From the NCBI GenBank assembly GCA_041687295.1, contig JAWLCG010000236.1, positions 1 through 7,895 on the forward strand: 7,895 nt of DNA, written 5' to 3'. This document shows positions 1 to 5,624 of the stretch, one piece after another (the stretch's first letter is position 1; every line of letters starts with the position of its first letter). The notes beneath the pieces were generated by a model. It ran no database searches. It had not been told where the DNA came from and worked only from the letters and a program-made list of their open reading frames with translations. The translations under genes and the position numbers were made by a program. Source of the stretch: JAWLCG01 sp041687295 (lineage in GTDB: Bacteria > Planctomycetota > Phycisphaerae > SM23-33 > FEN-1343).

Positions 1-183
1 GGGTCCGGGGCAGAGCCCCGGCGAGTGTGCCCGGGTCACGCCTGCGCGGGCAGAGCCTGCCACGCCTGCTCGGCCCGCCGCCGGCTGACTGCAAGCCGTA
101 CCGTGTCCAACGCGTCCCTGAACTTCTCTGGTTACGGGCCCAGGCGTGTGCCTGAGCACTTGTGATAGAGAGACAGCTCGTGG
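1..183. other. Non-coding edge downstream of acr3, with short hairpins
   Basis: No supportable gene is visible here. The stretch lies just downstream of the minus-strand arsenic operon and holds three perfect small inverted repeats: CCGGGGC/GCCCCGG at 5-21 with a 3-nt loop, GGCAG/CTGCC at 49-61, and CAGGC/GCCTG at 141-154. The last is 29 nt past the acr3 stop codon and could help stop transcription. None is followed by a run of T on the minus strand, so a classical intrinsic terminator is not supported. The window edge hides the next gene. Confidence 0.4.
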
Positions 184-1434
184 TCAGGGGACGGTGGCGT
201 CGGGCGGGGCCTGCTCGATCCGGGCCTCGGTGGCGGGCATGTCCTGCCCGCCGGCGAACCAGCCGCGGGTCCGCAGGCAGACTCGCACCAGCATCAGCAT
301 GACGGGCACCTCGATCAGCACGCCGACGACGGTCGCCAGGGCGGCCCCCGAGCCCAGACCGAACAGGATGGTGGCCGTGGCGATGGCGACCTCGAAGTGG
401 TTGCTCGCCCCGATCATCGCCGTCGGGGCCGCATCCGCGTAAGGCAGCTTCAGCAGCTTCGACAGGCCGTAGCCCAGGCTGAAGATCAGCACCGTCTGCA
501 GGAACAGCGGAATCGCGATCCACAGGATCGTCAGCGGGTCGGTGAGGATCGTCTCGCCCTTGAAGCTGAACAGCAGCACCAGCGTCGCCAGCAGCGCCAC
601 GATCGTGATCGGCGTCAGGAGGTGCAGGAACTTCTGCTCGAACCACTCTCGCCCCTTGGCGCGGATGATCGACCGGCGCGAGGCATACCCGGCCGCCAGG
701 GGCAGGGCCACGTAGATCGCGATACTCAGCGCCAGCGCCTGCCACGGCACCGGCAGCGAGCCGACGCCCAGCAGGAACCCGCCCAGCGGGCCATACAGGA
801 AGAGCATCGTCAGCGAGTTGATGGCCACCATCACCAGCGTGTGCCCGTCGTTGCCCCGCGCGAGGTAGCCCCACACCAGCACCATGGCCGTGCACGGTGC
901 GATGCCCAGCAGGATGCACCCGGCCAGGTAGCTGCGCCACAAAGGCACCTGCAGCATCTTCTGGCCATCCGCCATGACGACGGTGCCCGCCCCGTGCTCG
1001 GCGCCGACGGGCATGTCGTGCATCCCCAGGGGCATCTTCACCAGGTCCGTCGCCTCGGGGCCGATGAGCCCGTGGAAGACCACGCCCAGGAACAGCAGGG
1101 CGATGGCGTACATCGTGAAGGGCTTGATCGCCCAGTTGATGAACAGCGTCAGGCCCACGGGCTTGAGGCTCTTGCCGGCCTGGATGACCTCGGCGAAGTC
1201 GATCTTCACCATGATGGGGTACATCATGAAGAACAGGGCGATGGCGATGGGAATGGACACGACCGGGGCGCCGTCGACGGTGATGGCCATGGCGTCCAGC
1301 GACCGGGCGAACCCCGGGGCGACCTTGCCCAGCACGATGCCGCCCCCGATGCACAGCAGCACCCACAGCGTCAGGTACCGCTCAAAGATGCTCAGGCCCT
1401 TGGCCTTCTTCGTGATGCAGGCTTGCGTCGCCAT
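184..1434 (-). CDS. acr3: Acr3-type arsenite efflux transporter
   Basis: This 416-residue inner-membrane carrier is predicted to export arsenite, and in some relatives antimonite, using the proton gradient. It has the hydrophobic multi-helix pattern of the Acr3 (BASS-like) family. The two residues known to matter in characterised Acr3 proteins are visible: the cysteine of GIAPCTAMVLVW (C181) and the glutamate of the later IEVPVML motif (E375). The frame is open to 1506, but the ATG at 1434 is chosen because AAGGAGG (1444-1450) lies 9 nt upstream and the family similarity begins shortly after it. The gene starts 1 nt after the stop of the cysteine-rich orphan, so translation is probably coupled. 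It is the last gene of the ars operon. Unusual: the loop at about residues 122-166, before the C181 helix, is longer than I expect for Acr3 and is rich in Met and His. The family call is secure; preference for arsenite over antimonite is inferred. Confidence 0.95.
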   Translation of the reverse strand: MATQACITKKAKGLSIFERYLTLWVLLCIGGGIVLGKVAPGFARSLDAMAITVDGAPVVSIPIAIALFFMMYPIMVKIDFAEVIQAGKSLKPVGLTLFINWAIKPFTMYAIALLFLGVVFHGLIGPEATDLVKMPLGMHDMPVGAEHGAGTVVMADGQKMLQVPLWRSYLAGCILLGIAPCTAMVLVWGYLARGNDGHTLVMVAINSLTMLFLYGPLGGFLLGVGSLPVPWQALALSIAIYVALPLAAGYASRRSIIRAKGREWFEQKFLHLLTPITIVALLATLVLLFSFKGETILTDPLTILWIAIPLFLQTVLIFSLGYGLSKLLKLPYADAAPTAMIGASNHFEVAIATATILFGLGSGAALATVVGVLIEVPVMLMLVRVCLRTRGWFAGGQDMPATEARIEQAPPDATVP

Positions 1435-1435
1435 C

Positions 1436-1717
1436 TCAGCAGCCCTCCTTCGCTGTTCCGCGGCATGTGCAGGTGGACCCACGGAGGTAGTCGGCGTAGA
1501 CGGCACCGGGCGGGCATGGGTCGCAACCCAGGCAGCCGTGCATCCGGTCGCGGGGAACCTTCAGCCGGGCCGTCAGGTCAGTCACATCCTCGCCGGCGTC
1601 CAGCTCCAACTGGGTCAGCAGGCCCTGCAGGCAATCGCAGCTCCAGCAGGGGTCGTGTCGCACGACCCGCTGCAGCCGCTCCAGCACGGCCTGCACTTGA
1701 GTTCGCGACAACGCCAT
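1436..1717 (-). CDS. Small cysteine-rich protein of the ars operon, function unknown
   Basis: This 93-residue protein belongs to no family I can name with confidence. It has nine cysteines, most in two clusters: C24-x2-C27-x-C29 in RHDPCWSCDC, and C62-x2-C65-x2-C68 followed by two prolines in MHGCLGCDPCPP. C83, C85 and C93 lie near the C-terminus. Such spacing suits binding of a metal, metalloid or Fe-S cluster, but this is inference. No signal peptide or membrane helix is seen, so it is probably cytoplasmic. The ATG at 1717 has a GAGGG ribosome site about 7 nt upstream. The gene starts 24 nt after arsC and ends 1 nt before acr3 (TGA-G-ATG), which argues strongly that it is a real operon member. 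Its position between the reductase and the pump suggests a role in holding arsenite, delivering it, or supplying redox equivalents. Confidence 0.8.
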   Translation of the reverse strand: MALSRTQVQAVLERLQRVVRHDPCWSCDCLQGLLTQLELDAGEDVTDLTARLKVPRDRMHGCLGCDPCPPGAVYADYLRGSTCTCRGTAKEGC

Positions 1718-1741
1718 GGGGTTTCCCTCGGTTCGGCGGAG

Positions 1742-2218
<477 letters not shown>

Positions 2219-2227
2219 ACTCTTCCC

Positions 2228-2593
2228 TCAGCAGCTTTTGTAGTGTCTGCACAGTTCCTGACGGGTCATCTTGCGGACGTTCTTGAGCTTGCGGGCGTCC
2301 TGGCGAATCCGGTCGTCTGTGGCCAGGCACTCCCGCACCAGGGCCAGGGCCTGCGGCACGCAGGGCGAGGCAGGCCCGTCGGCCAGGCGGTAGTAGATCC
2401 ACCGGCCGTCCTTGCGGGTCTCGACCAGGCCCGCCTGGTACAGCACGGCCATGTGCTTGGAGACCGTCGAGGGCGCCAGCTCCAGCAGCTCGATGAGCTG
2501 GCAGACGCACAGCTCCCCGCCTGCCACGGCCGCCAGGGCCCGCACGCGGCTCTCGTCGGACAACGCCTTGGTGATGCTCAGGAACTCTCGCAT
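2228..2593 (-). CDS. arsR: ArsR-family arsenite-responsive repressor
   Basis: This 121-residue winged-helix repressor begins the ars operon and should control it. The winged HTH covers roughly residues 5-75. The recognition region reads APSTVSKHMAVL, and the wing reads RKDGRWIYYRL. The ELCVCQL motif, with C29 and C31, matches the As(III)-binding ELCVCDL site of classical ArsR proteins; binding there lowers DNA affinity. Further cysteines (C78, C89, C115, C121) lie in the C-terminal part. The extension past about residue 100 is longer than in minimal ArsR proteins and ends in cysteine. The ATG at 2593 has a GGAGG site (2600-2604) 6 nt upstream. The promoter and candidate operator lie just ahead. 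Family call is very secure; the inducer is inferred from the motif and from arsC and acr3 downstream. Confidence 0.95.
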   Translation of the reverse strand: MREFLSITKALSDESRVRALAAVAGGELCVCQLIELLELAPSTVSKHMAVLYQAGLVETRKDGRWIYYRLADGPASPCVPQALALVRECLATDDRIRQDARKLKNVRKMTRQELCRHYKSC

Positions 2594-2605
2594 GCTACGC
2601 CTCCG

Positions 2606-2821
2606 TTACTTCGCCATATGACGAATTATGGCCTCTGCGGCTTCTACGTCAATGGAAATCTCCAGGTTCTGGAGTCGGCTAGGGCTGGCTCTTCCAGAGC
2701 AGCTGTGAGCAGTCTGAGCCTGACGAATGGCCGGAACCCGCAGCACCGGCAGCCAGAACGCCGCCACGAAGACCACTGCCATGGCCAGCAGCCTCTTGCA
2801 CTCGGTCCGCCAGTCGAGCAT
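2606..2821 (-). pseudogene. Truncated membrane permease remnant (possible DUF318/ArsP-like)
   Basis: An open frame of 71 codons starts at an ATG (2821) with a GAGG ribosome site about 8 nt upstream. Its first 30 residues, beginning MLDWRTECKRLLAMAV, give one hydrophobic helix ending in FWLPVLRVPA. From memory this resembles the N-terminus of SO_0444/DUF318-type permeases, which are often found beside arsR and are several hundred residues long. After about residue 36 the similarity stops and the frame runs through the arsR promoter to a stop at 2606. That suggests an internal deletion removed most of the gene and brought its start next to arsR. The alternative is a chance frame with one hydrophobic stretch; the resemblance cannot be tested here. 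Confidence 0.4.
2615..2652 (-). promoter_or_regulatory. ars operon promoter with overlapping ArsR operator
   Basis: Reading the minus strand, TTGACG (2652-2647) and CATAAT (2630-2625) form a near-consensus sigma-70 promoter with a 16-nt spacer. Transcription would start near 2618, giving a short leader before the arsR ribosome site. The -10 box is part of an AT-rich imperfect inverted repeat; on the plus strand this is CATATG (2615-2620), four bases, then ATTATG (2625-2630). It resembles the E. coli ars operator in composition and half-site sequence. ArsR bound here would block polymerase, which fits autoregulation. Confidence 0.7.
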
Positions 2822-2985
2822 GCCGTGACCTCACTGCCCCCGGATGCCAATACCTGCCAACTGTCACGCCTGGGGCCGCCAGGAGCCCGTTGAAAGAGGC
2901 CATCTGGCCTCTCCGGCGGCTTGCGACGAGCCTACAGTTATAGCCAATATGTTCACAATTGCGTGCCGATAGCGGATGCTAGTGG

Positions 2986-2995
2986 CAATATATTG
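2986..2995. promoter_or_regulatory. Candidate HipB operator palindrome
   Basis: CAATATATTG is a perfect 10-bp palindrome that overlaps the -35 box of the hipBA promoter. HipB antitoxins are dimers that repress their own promoter by binding palindromes, so its place fits autoregulation. A weaker inverted pair, AGCCAATATG (2942-2951) and CATATGCTGGCT (3000-3011), flanks it. Sequence evidence only; AT-rich palindromes also arise by chance. Confidence 0.4.
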
Positions 2996-3021
2996 TCTGC
3001 ATATGCTGGCTCTGGTACAAT
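2993..3021 (+). promoter_or_regulatory. hipBA promoter, predicted leaderless start
   Basis: TTGTCT (2993-2998) and TACAAT (3016-3021) have a 17-nt spacer, close to the sigma-70 ideal. The first in-frame ATG of hipB is at 3028, six bases after the -10 box, where transcription itself should begin. No ribosome site precedes that ATG or the next two in-frame ATGs (3049, 3067). The simplest reading is a leaderless mRNA. Confidence 0.65.
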
Positions 3022-3027
3022 AGGCCC

Positions 3028-3339
3028 ATGGTTCCCGCCAACCTGACAATGACCGGCCCGGCCGACATGGCCAAGGCGCTGGCTGAGCGTGCCAAGGCCC
3101 TCCGCCTGCTGCGGGGCTGGACGCAGAGCACGCTGGCTGAGCGAGCGGGCGTGACGACGGCCTCCTACCGGCGGTTCGAGCGGACCGGCAAGGCCTCGCT
3201 GGAGCTGGTCCTCAAGGTCGCCCACGCCCTGGCCCGCCTGGAGGAGTTCGACTCACTCTTCCAACCGCCGCCGGCCCGGAGCATGGAGGAACTCGAAAAG
3301 CAGGTCGCCAAGCCTGTCCGCAAGCGAGGGCGGGTATGA
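3028..3339 (+). CDS. hipB: HipB-like XRE-family antitoxin
   Basis: This 103-residue protein is predicted to bind and neutralise the HipA kinase encoded next and to repress their shared promoter. A Cro/CI-type helix-turn-helix spans about residues 18-77: the segment LRGWTQSTLAERAGVT gives helices 2 and 3 with the turn, and SYRRFERTGKASLELVLKVA completes the domain. The tail after residue 78 is proline-rich and then basic (KPVRKRGRV). The ATG at 3028 is preferred since it coincides with the predicted transcription start. Starts at 3049 or 3067 would keep the whole domain and cannot be excluded. The stop overlaps the hipA start (ATGA at 3336), ensuring coupled synthesis. Neighbouring hipA makes the assignment firm. 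Confidence 0.88.
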   Translation: MVPANLTMTGPADMAKALAERAKALRLLRGWTQSTLAERAGVTTASYRRFERTGKASLELVLKVAHALARLEEFDSLFQPPPARSMEELEKQVAKPVRKRGRV

Positions 3340-4565
3340 AGAAGCTCGATGTCCGCCTCACGCGCCATCCCGGCGATTGGCTGCACGTCGGCACATTGGC
3401 CGAGGATCGCGGCCGGGTGTACTTCGAGTACGCCGTCGACTTCCTCGCCACCGGCCTGAACCTCTCGCCGTTCCGCCTGCCCTTCGAGCCGGGCCTGTTC
3501 GAGCACCGTGACCGCGAGTTCGGGCCGCTGCCGGGCGTGTTCGACGATTCGCTGCCCGACGGCTGGGGCCTGCTGCTGATGGACCGCCACTTCCGCTCCC
3601 TCGGCCGAAACCTGACCGAGATCAGCCCGCTGGACCGCCTGGCCTGGCTGGGCACGCGGACCATGGGCGCGTTGACCTACCACCCGCCCGCCAGCCGGCA
3701 GGACAGCGATGCCAGCGTCTTCGACCTGCACGACCTGGCCCGCCAGTCGCAGGCCATCCTGGCCGGGTCGGCCGTGGAGGTGCTGCCGCAACTGCTGCGG
3801 GCCGGCGGCTCGCCCGGCGGCGCCCGGCCCAAGGTATTGGTCGGCTACAACCCTGACACCGACGAGGTGATCTCCGGTGAGGACGACCTGCCGGGTGGTT
3901 TTGGGCACTGGATCGTGAAGTTCACCGCCAGGTCCGACGTTCCTGACGGCGGGCCCATCGAATACGCCTACTCCCTGATGGCTCGCGAGGCCGGCATCGA
4001 CATGCCGCCGACCCGCCTGTTCGAGACGGCCGAGGGCGACCGGTTCTTCGGCATCCAGCGGTTCGACCGCGACGGCAACCGGCGCTATCATGTGCATACG
4101 TTTGGGAATCTCATCCAGACGAACTTCCGCATCCCCTCGGCCGACTACGCCGACCTGCTCAAGGCCACCAGCCTGCTGACGCGGAACCACCGCGACGTGC
4201 TGCGGGCCTTCCGCCGGATGGTCTTCAACGAGCTGGCCCACAACCGCGACGACCATGTGAAGAATTTCGCCTTTCTCCTGGACGATACCACCGGCGACTG
4301 GGCCCTCACGCCCGCCTACGACCTGCTGTTCACCCCCGGCCCCGGCGGCGAGCACACCATGACCGTTGCGGGCGAAGGCCGAAGCCCCAACCGGTCGCAC
4401 ATGCGCAGACTGGCCGAGCAGGCCGACGTGTCCAAACGTGACGCTGCCGCCATCATCGATGAAGTCCAGGCCGCCGTCGCCCGTTGGCCCGACCATGCCG
4501 CCGAGGCCGGAGTCTCCGAGCCTGCCGCGGAGGAGATTGCGCAGTCACTTCGGGTTCTTGAATAG
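3336..4565 (+). CDS. hipA: HipA-family serine/threonine kinase toxin
   Basis: This 409-residue toxin is predicted to phosphorylate a cytoplasmic target and slow growth; E. coli HipA targets glutamyl-tRNA synthetase and promotes persistence. The N-terminal HipA domain covers about residues 1-115, with VFDDSLPDGWG (68-78) and LAWLGTRTMGAL (102-113). The glycine-rich segment GGSPGGARPK (157-166) holds S159, which fits the regulatory autophosphorylated serine. WIVKF places the ATP-binding lysine at K195. NRDDHVKNF (303-311) is the catalytic loop with likely base D305, and TPAYDLL puts the metal-binding aspartate at D329. All key kinase elements are present and the length is normal, so it should be active. 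A GAGGG ribosome site lies 5 nt before the ATG, which overlaps the hipB stop. Target choice is not predictable from sequence. Confidence 0.93.
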   Translation: MKKLDVRLTRHPGDWLHVGTLAEDRGRVYFEYAVDFLATGLNLSPFRLPFEPGLFEHRDREFGPLPGVFDDSLPDGWGLLLMDRHFRSLGRNLTEISPLDRLAWLGTRTMGALTYHPPASRQDSDASVFDLHDLARQSQAILAGSAVEVLPQLLRAGGSPGGARPKVLVGYNPDTDEVISGEDDLPGGFGHWIVKFTARSDVPDGGPIEYAYSLMAREAGIDMPPTRLFETAEGDRFFGIQRFDRDGNRRYHVHTFGNLIQTNFRIPSADYADLLKATSLLTRNHRDVLRAFRRMVFNELAHNRDDHVKNFAFLLDDTTGDWALTPAYDLLFTPGPGGEHTMTVAGEGRSPNRSHMRRLAEQADVSKRDAAAIIDEVQAAVARWPDHAAEAGVSEPAAEEIAQSLRVLE

Positions 4566-4684
4566 CGCCACGGGTTTGAAGGAGCCGACAGGTATGATCG
4601 ATCACAGGGTTCATGGGGCCGATGACCGCGATTTCTGCCCAGCGGAGAAGCCGAACCCTTGAACGAAAGCTTGCATGCGAAATC

Positions 4685-4708
4685 GGGCGCTTGTACGGGC
4701 GCTTGCAC
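4685..4708. repeat. Tandem 12-bp direct repeat, two copies
   Basis: GGGCGCTTGTAC (4685-4696) is followed directly by GGGCGCTTGCAC (4697-4708), differing at one base. It is probably a slippage duplication in non-coding DNA. No function is evident. Confidence 0.6.
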
Positions 4709-4823
4709 GGATGGCAGGCTGGGGGAGGCCACGGGTGGCAAGCGGTGGCAGAATCGGGGGCAGCCGGCTGAGGCCGGGGTATCGGCGGGAAGGCTCGTAA
4801 CGCTCTGGAACTGCGCAAGAAAG

Positions 4824-4860
4824 ACGCCTCCTGGCAACTCGTGTCACCGGGAGGCGTTTT
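4824..4860 (+). terminator. Intrinsic terminator
   Basis: ACGCCTCC (4824-4831) pairs with GGAGGCGT (4850-4857) in an 8-bp GC-rich stem with an 18-nt loop, and the sequence runs on as TTTTGTTT. On the plus strand it could end hipBA transcripts, though it lies about 260 nt beyond the hipA stop. On the minus strand the stem is followed by the moderately T-rich CTTTCTTG, so it may also have served the tRNA-Gly whose 3' end lies just upstream in that direction. Confidence 0.65.
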
Positions 4861-4870
4861 GTTTGCGGAA

Positions 4871-4913
4871 GCGGGCGACCGGATTCGAACCGGCGACGTC
4901 CAGCTTGGGAAGC
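4871..4913 (-). pseudogene. 3' fragment of tRNA-Gly(CCC), candidate attachment site
   Basis: On the minus strand this segment reads as the 3' part of a tRNA. It has an anticodon loop TTCCCAA (CCC, glycine) with 3' stem GCTGG, a T arm with stem GCCGG and loop TTCGAAT, and a 3' acceptor strand CGCCCGC. The 5' part does not fit: sequence 4914-4937 cannot form a D arm, the 5' anticodon stem mispairs at two positions, and position 8 is not T. GCGGGC at 4943-4938 could still pair with the 3' acceptor strand at nearly normal spacing, so a decayed full tRNA is possible. CCA is not encoded. A 3' fragment running from the anticodon loop to the tRNA end is typical of the att repeat left by a tyrosine-integrase element. 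No integrase is in the window, so the att role is inferred. Confidence 0.6.
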
Positions 4914-4972
4914 GGCCTTGTGAAGCGCTTAGTCTTTGCCCGCAAAAGCACTTACGGCCTAGCGATACACTC

Positions 4973-5001
4973 GGTGACCAACTTGGTGCAAGCCGGTCAC
5001 C
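4973..5001. repeat. Two-stage perfect hairpin
   Basis: GGTGACC (4973-4979) pairs with GGTCACC (4995-5001). Inside it CTTG (4982-4985) pairs with CAAG (4989-4992) around a GTG loop, with AA facing CC between the stems. No T run follows, so a terminator is unlikely. It lies 30 nt past the tRNA fragment and might be a recombinase arm site, a mobile-element end or an RNA structure; none can be shown from sequence. Confidence 0.5.
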
Positions 5002-5052
5002 GTTTGGCTCGACGCGCTCCTTTGCTCGGTCACAGAGGCAGATCGGCGGAGA

Positions 5053-5208
5053 ATGGCTGCCGTGAACGGCATCTACGTCTATGACCCGTACGTGAAGATC
5101 CTCGACGAGGGCAGCCAGCCGTTCCATAGACGTGCATCGAACGGTGGCGGACGGGGCGGCCCATTTCCCGAATATTGCCTGCCAGGCAATTCCCCGCAAA
5201 CGGAATGA
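5053..5208 (+). pseudogene. Short coding-like fragment, 51 codons, unknown
   Basis: An ATG at 5053 opens a 51-codon frame beginning MAAVNGIYVYDPYVKILDEG. Over the first 24 or so codons nearly every third base is G or C, as in the real genes of the window. After about 5128 this bias fades and the residues become low-complexity (Gly, Pro). The purine run GGCGGAGA lies very close to the ATG and is a poor ribosome site. It could be the broken start of a lost gene, a small genuine protein, or chance. I recognise no family. Confidence 0.25.
5174..5190. repeat. Short perfect hairpin
   Basis: ATTGCCT (5174-5180) and AGGCAAT (5184-5190) form a perfect 7-bp stem around a GCC loop. No T run follows. 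It overlaps the end of the coding-like fragment. Confidence 0.45.
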
Positions 5209-5234
5209 CCGATGCCGTGAGCGGTGTTTTCGGC

Positions 5235-5244
5235 GTGTATACAC
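5235..5244. repeat. GTGTATACAC palindrome
   Basis: A perfect 10-bp palindrome in non-coding DNA. It could be a protein-binding site, but no promoter or gene is attached to it. Confidence 0.3.
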
Positions 5245-5298
5245 AATCGCCACCCTTGAGACTTCTCTGTGGATATCGCCGACTCATGCGTAATATCC

Positions 5299-5342
5299 GT
5301 CCGGAACCGACCTTATGCGACGATAGGTCGGTGAATCCGGAC
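5299..5342. repeat. Large bulged stem-loop of 14 base pairs
   Basis: GTCCGGA (5299-5305) pairs with TCCGGAC (5336-5342), and directly inside it ACCGACC (5306-5312) pairs with GGTCGGT (5326-5332). The only irregularity is a 3-nt GAA bulge on the 3' side (5333-5335), and the loop is 13 nt. The stem is GC-rich and should fold strongly in RNA or single-stranded DNA. It lacks a T tail, so it is not a standard terminator. The one-sided bulge recalls hairpins used by single-strand DNA recombinases, but the conserved integron attC boxes are absent. Confidence 0.55.
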
Positions 5343-5409
5343 AGTTGCTCAAGGAAAGATGAGACTACCTCCAGCTCTTCTGAAACAAGGGGTTACAGGC
5401 AAAAGTCTC

Positions 5410-5424
5410 AAAATGGACCATTTT
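5410..5424. promoter_or_regulatory. 15-bp palindrome, possible protein-binding site
   Basis: AAAATGG (5410-5416), a central A, and CCATTTT (5418-5424) form a perfect inverted repeat with a 1-nt centre. It stands out as AT-rich in GC-rich surroundings. It lies about 150 nt before the -35 box of the second arsR promoter, rather far for a repressor site. Function unknown. Confidence 0.35.
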
Positions 5425-5575
5425 CGCATCCTGCGCCCCCGCCTCGGCTTTCGCTCGCCAAAACATGAGCCCGCAAACCGACCTGGCGTTGCGTCCAGAA
5501 GCTGCCAGGCAGTGCCTGAATGGCCCGCCCGGCGGGGTCGGCCACGATTCTTCTGCTTCCCTGCGGGGCCCATCC

Positions 5576-5611
5576 TTGACGGGTGTGGCTCGAACGATAC
5601 AATAGAATATT
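5576..5611 (+). promoter_or_regulatory. Promoter and candidate operator of the second arsR operon
   Basis: TTGACG (5576-5581) and TACAAT (5598-5603) with a 16-nt spacer make a strong sigma-70 promoter. The start point should fall near 5610, leaving a leader of about 15 nt that carries the GGAG ribosome site at 5615-5618. AATA-GAA-TATT (5601-5611) is a small inverted repeat covering the end of the -10 box and the start point, where an ArsR/SmtB repressor would be expected to bind. Layout parallels the ars promoter at 2615-2652. Confidence 0.7.
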
Positions 5612-5624
5612 AGTGGAGACTGAA

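Larger units (their letters stand above)
4566..5575. other. One-kilobase gene-poor region between hipA and the second arsR
   Basis: No gene of normal size is supported here. Features listed separately are a tandem 12-bp duplication, an intrinsic terminator, a tRNA-Gly 3' fragment, hairpins at 4973-5001, 5174-5190 and 5299-5342, a short coding-like stretch at 5053-5208 and palindromes near 5240 and 5417. Two more short palindromes with a 1-nt centre lie at 5506-5518 (CAGGCA/TGCCTG) and 5524-5536 (CCCGCC/GGCGGG). Frames that stay open here lack ribosome sites and recognisable families. The mix of tRNA scar, hairpins and broken coding sequence looks like the debris of past insertion and deletion. 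Confidence 0.6.

Noticed and set aside
3165..4496. Minus-strand open frame of 443 codons
   Set aside because: It is the antisense shadow of hipA, which has all kinase motifs; the shadow product has no recognisable domain.
4871..4943. Intact functional tRNA-Gly(CCC)
   Set aside because: The 3' part and a 6-bp acceptor match fit, but no D arm forms, the 5' anticodon stem mispairs and position 8 is A instead of T.
4659..5084. Plus-strand open frame of 141 codons containing GFEPATSSLGS
   Set aside because: That peptide is exactly what the reverse strand of a tRNA-Gly(CCC) encodes and is a familiar artefact; the frame also runs through a terminator hairpin.
5299..5342. Integron attC site
   Set aside because: The one-sided bulge is suggestive, but the conserved RYYYAAC and GTTRRRY core boxes are missing and no integron integrase is present.
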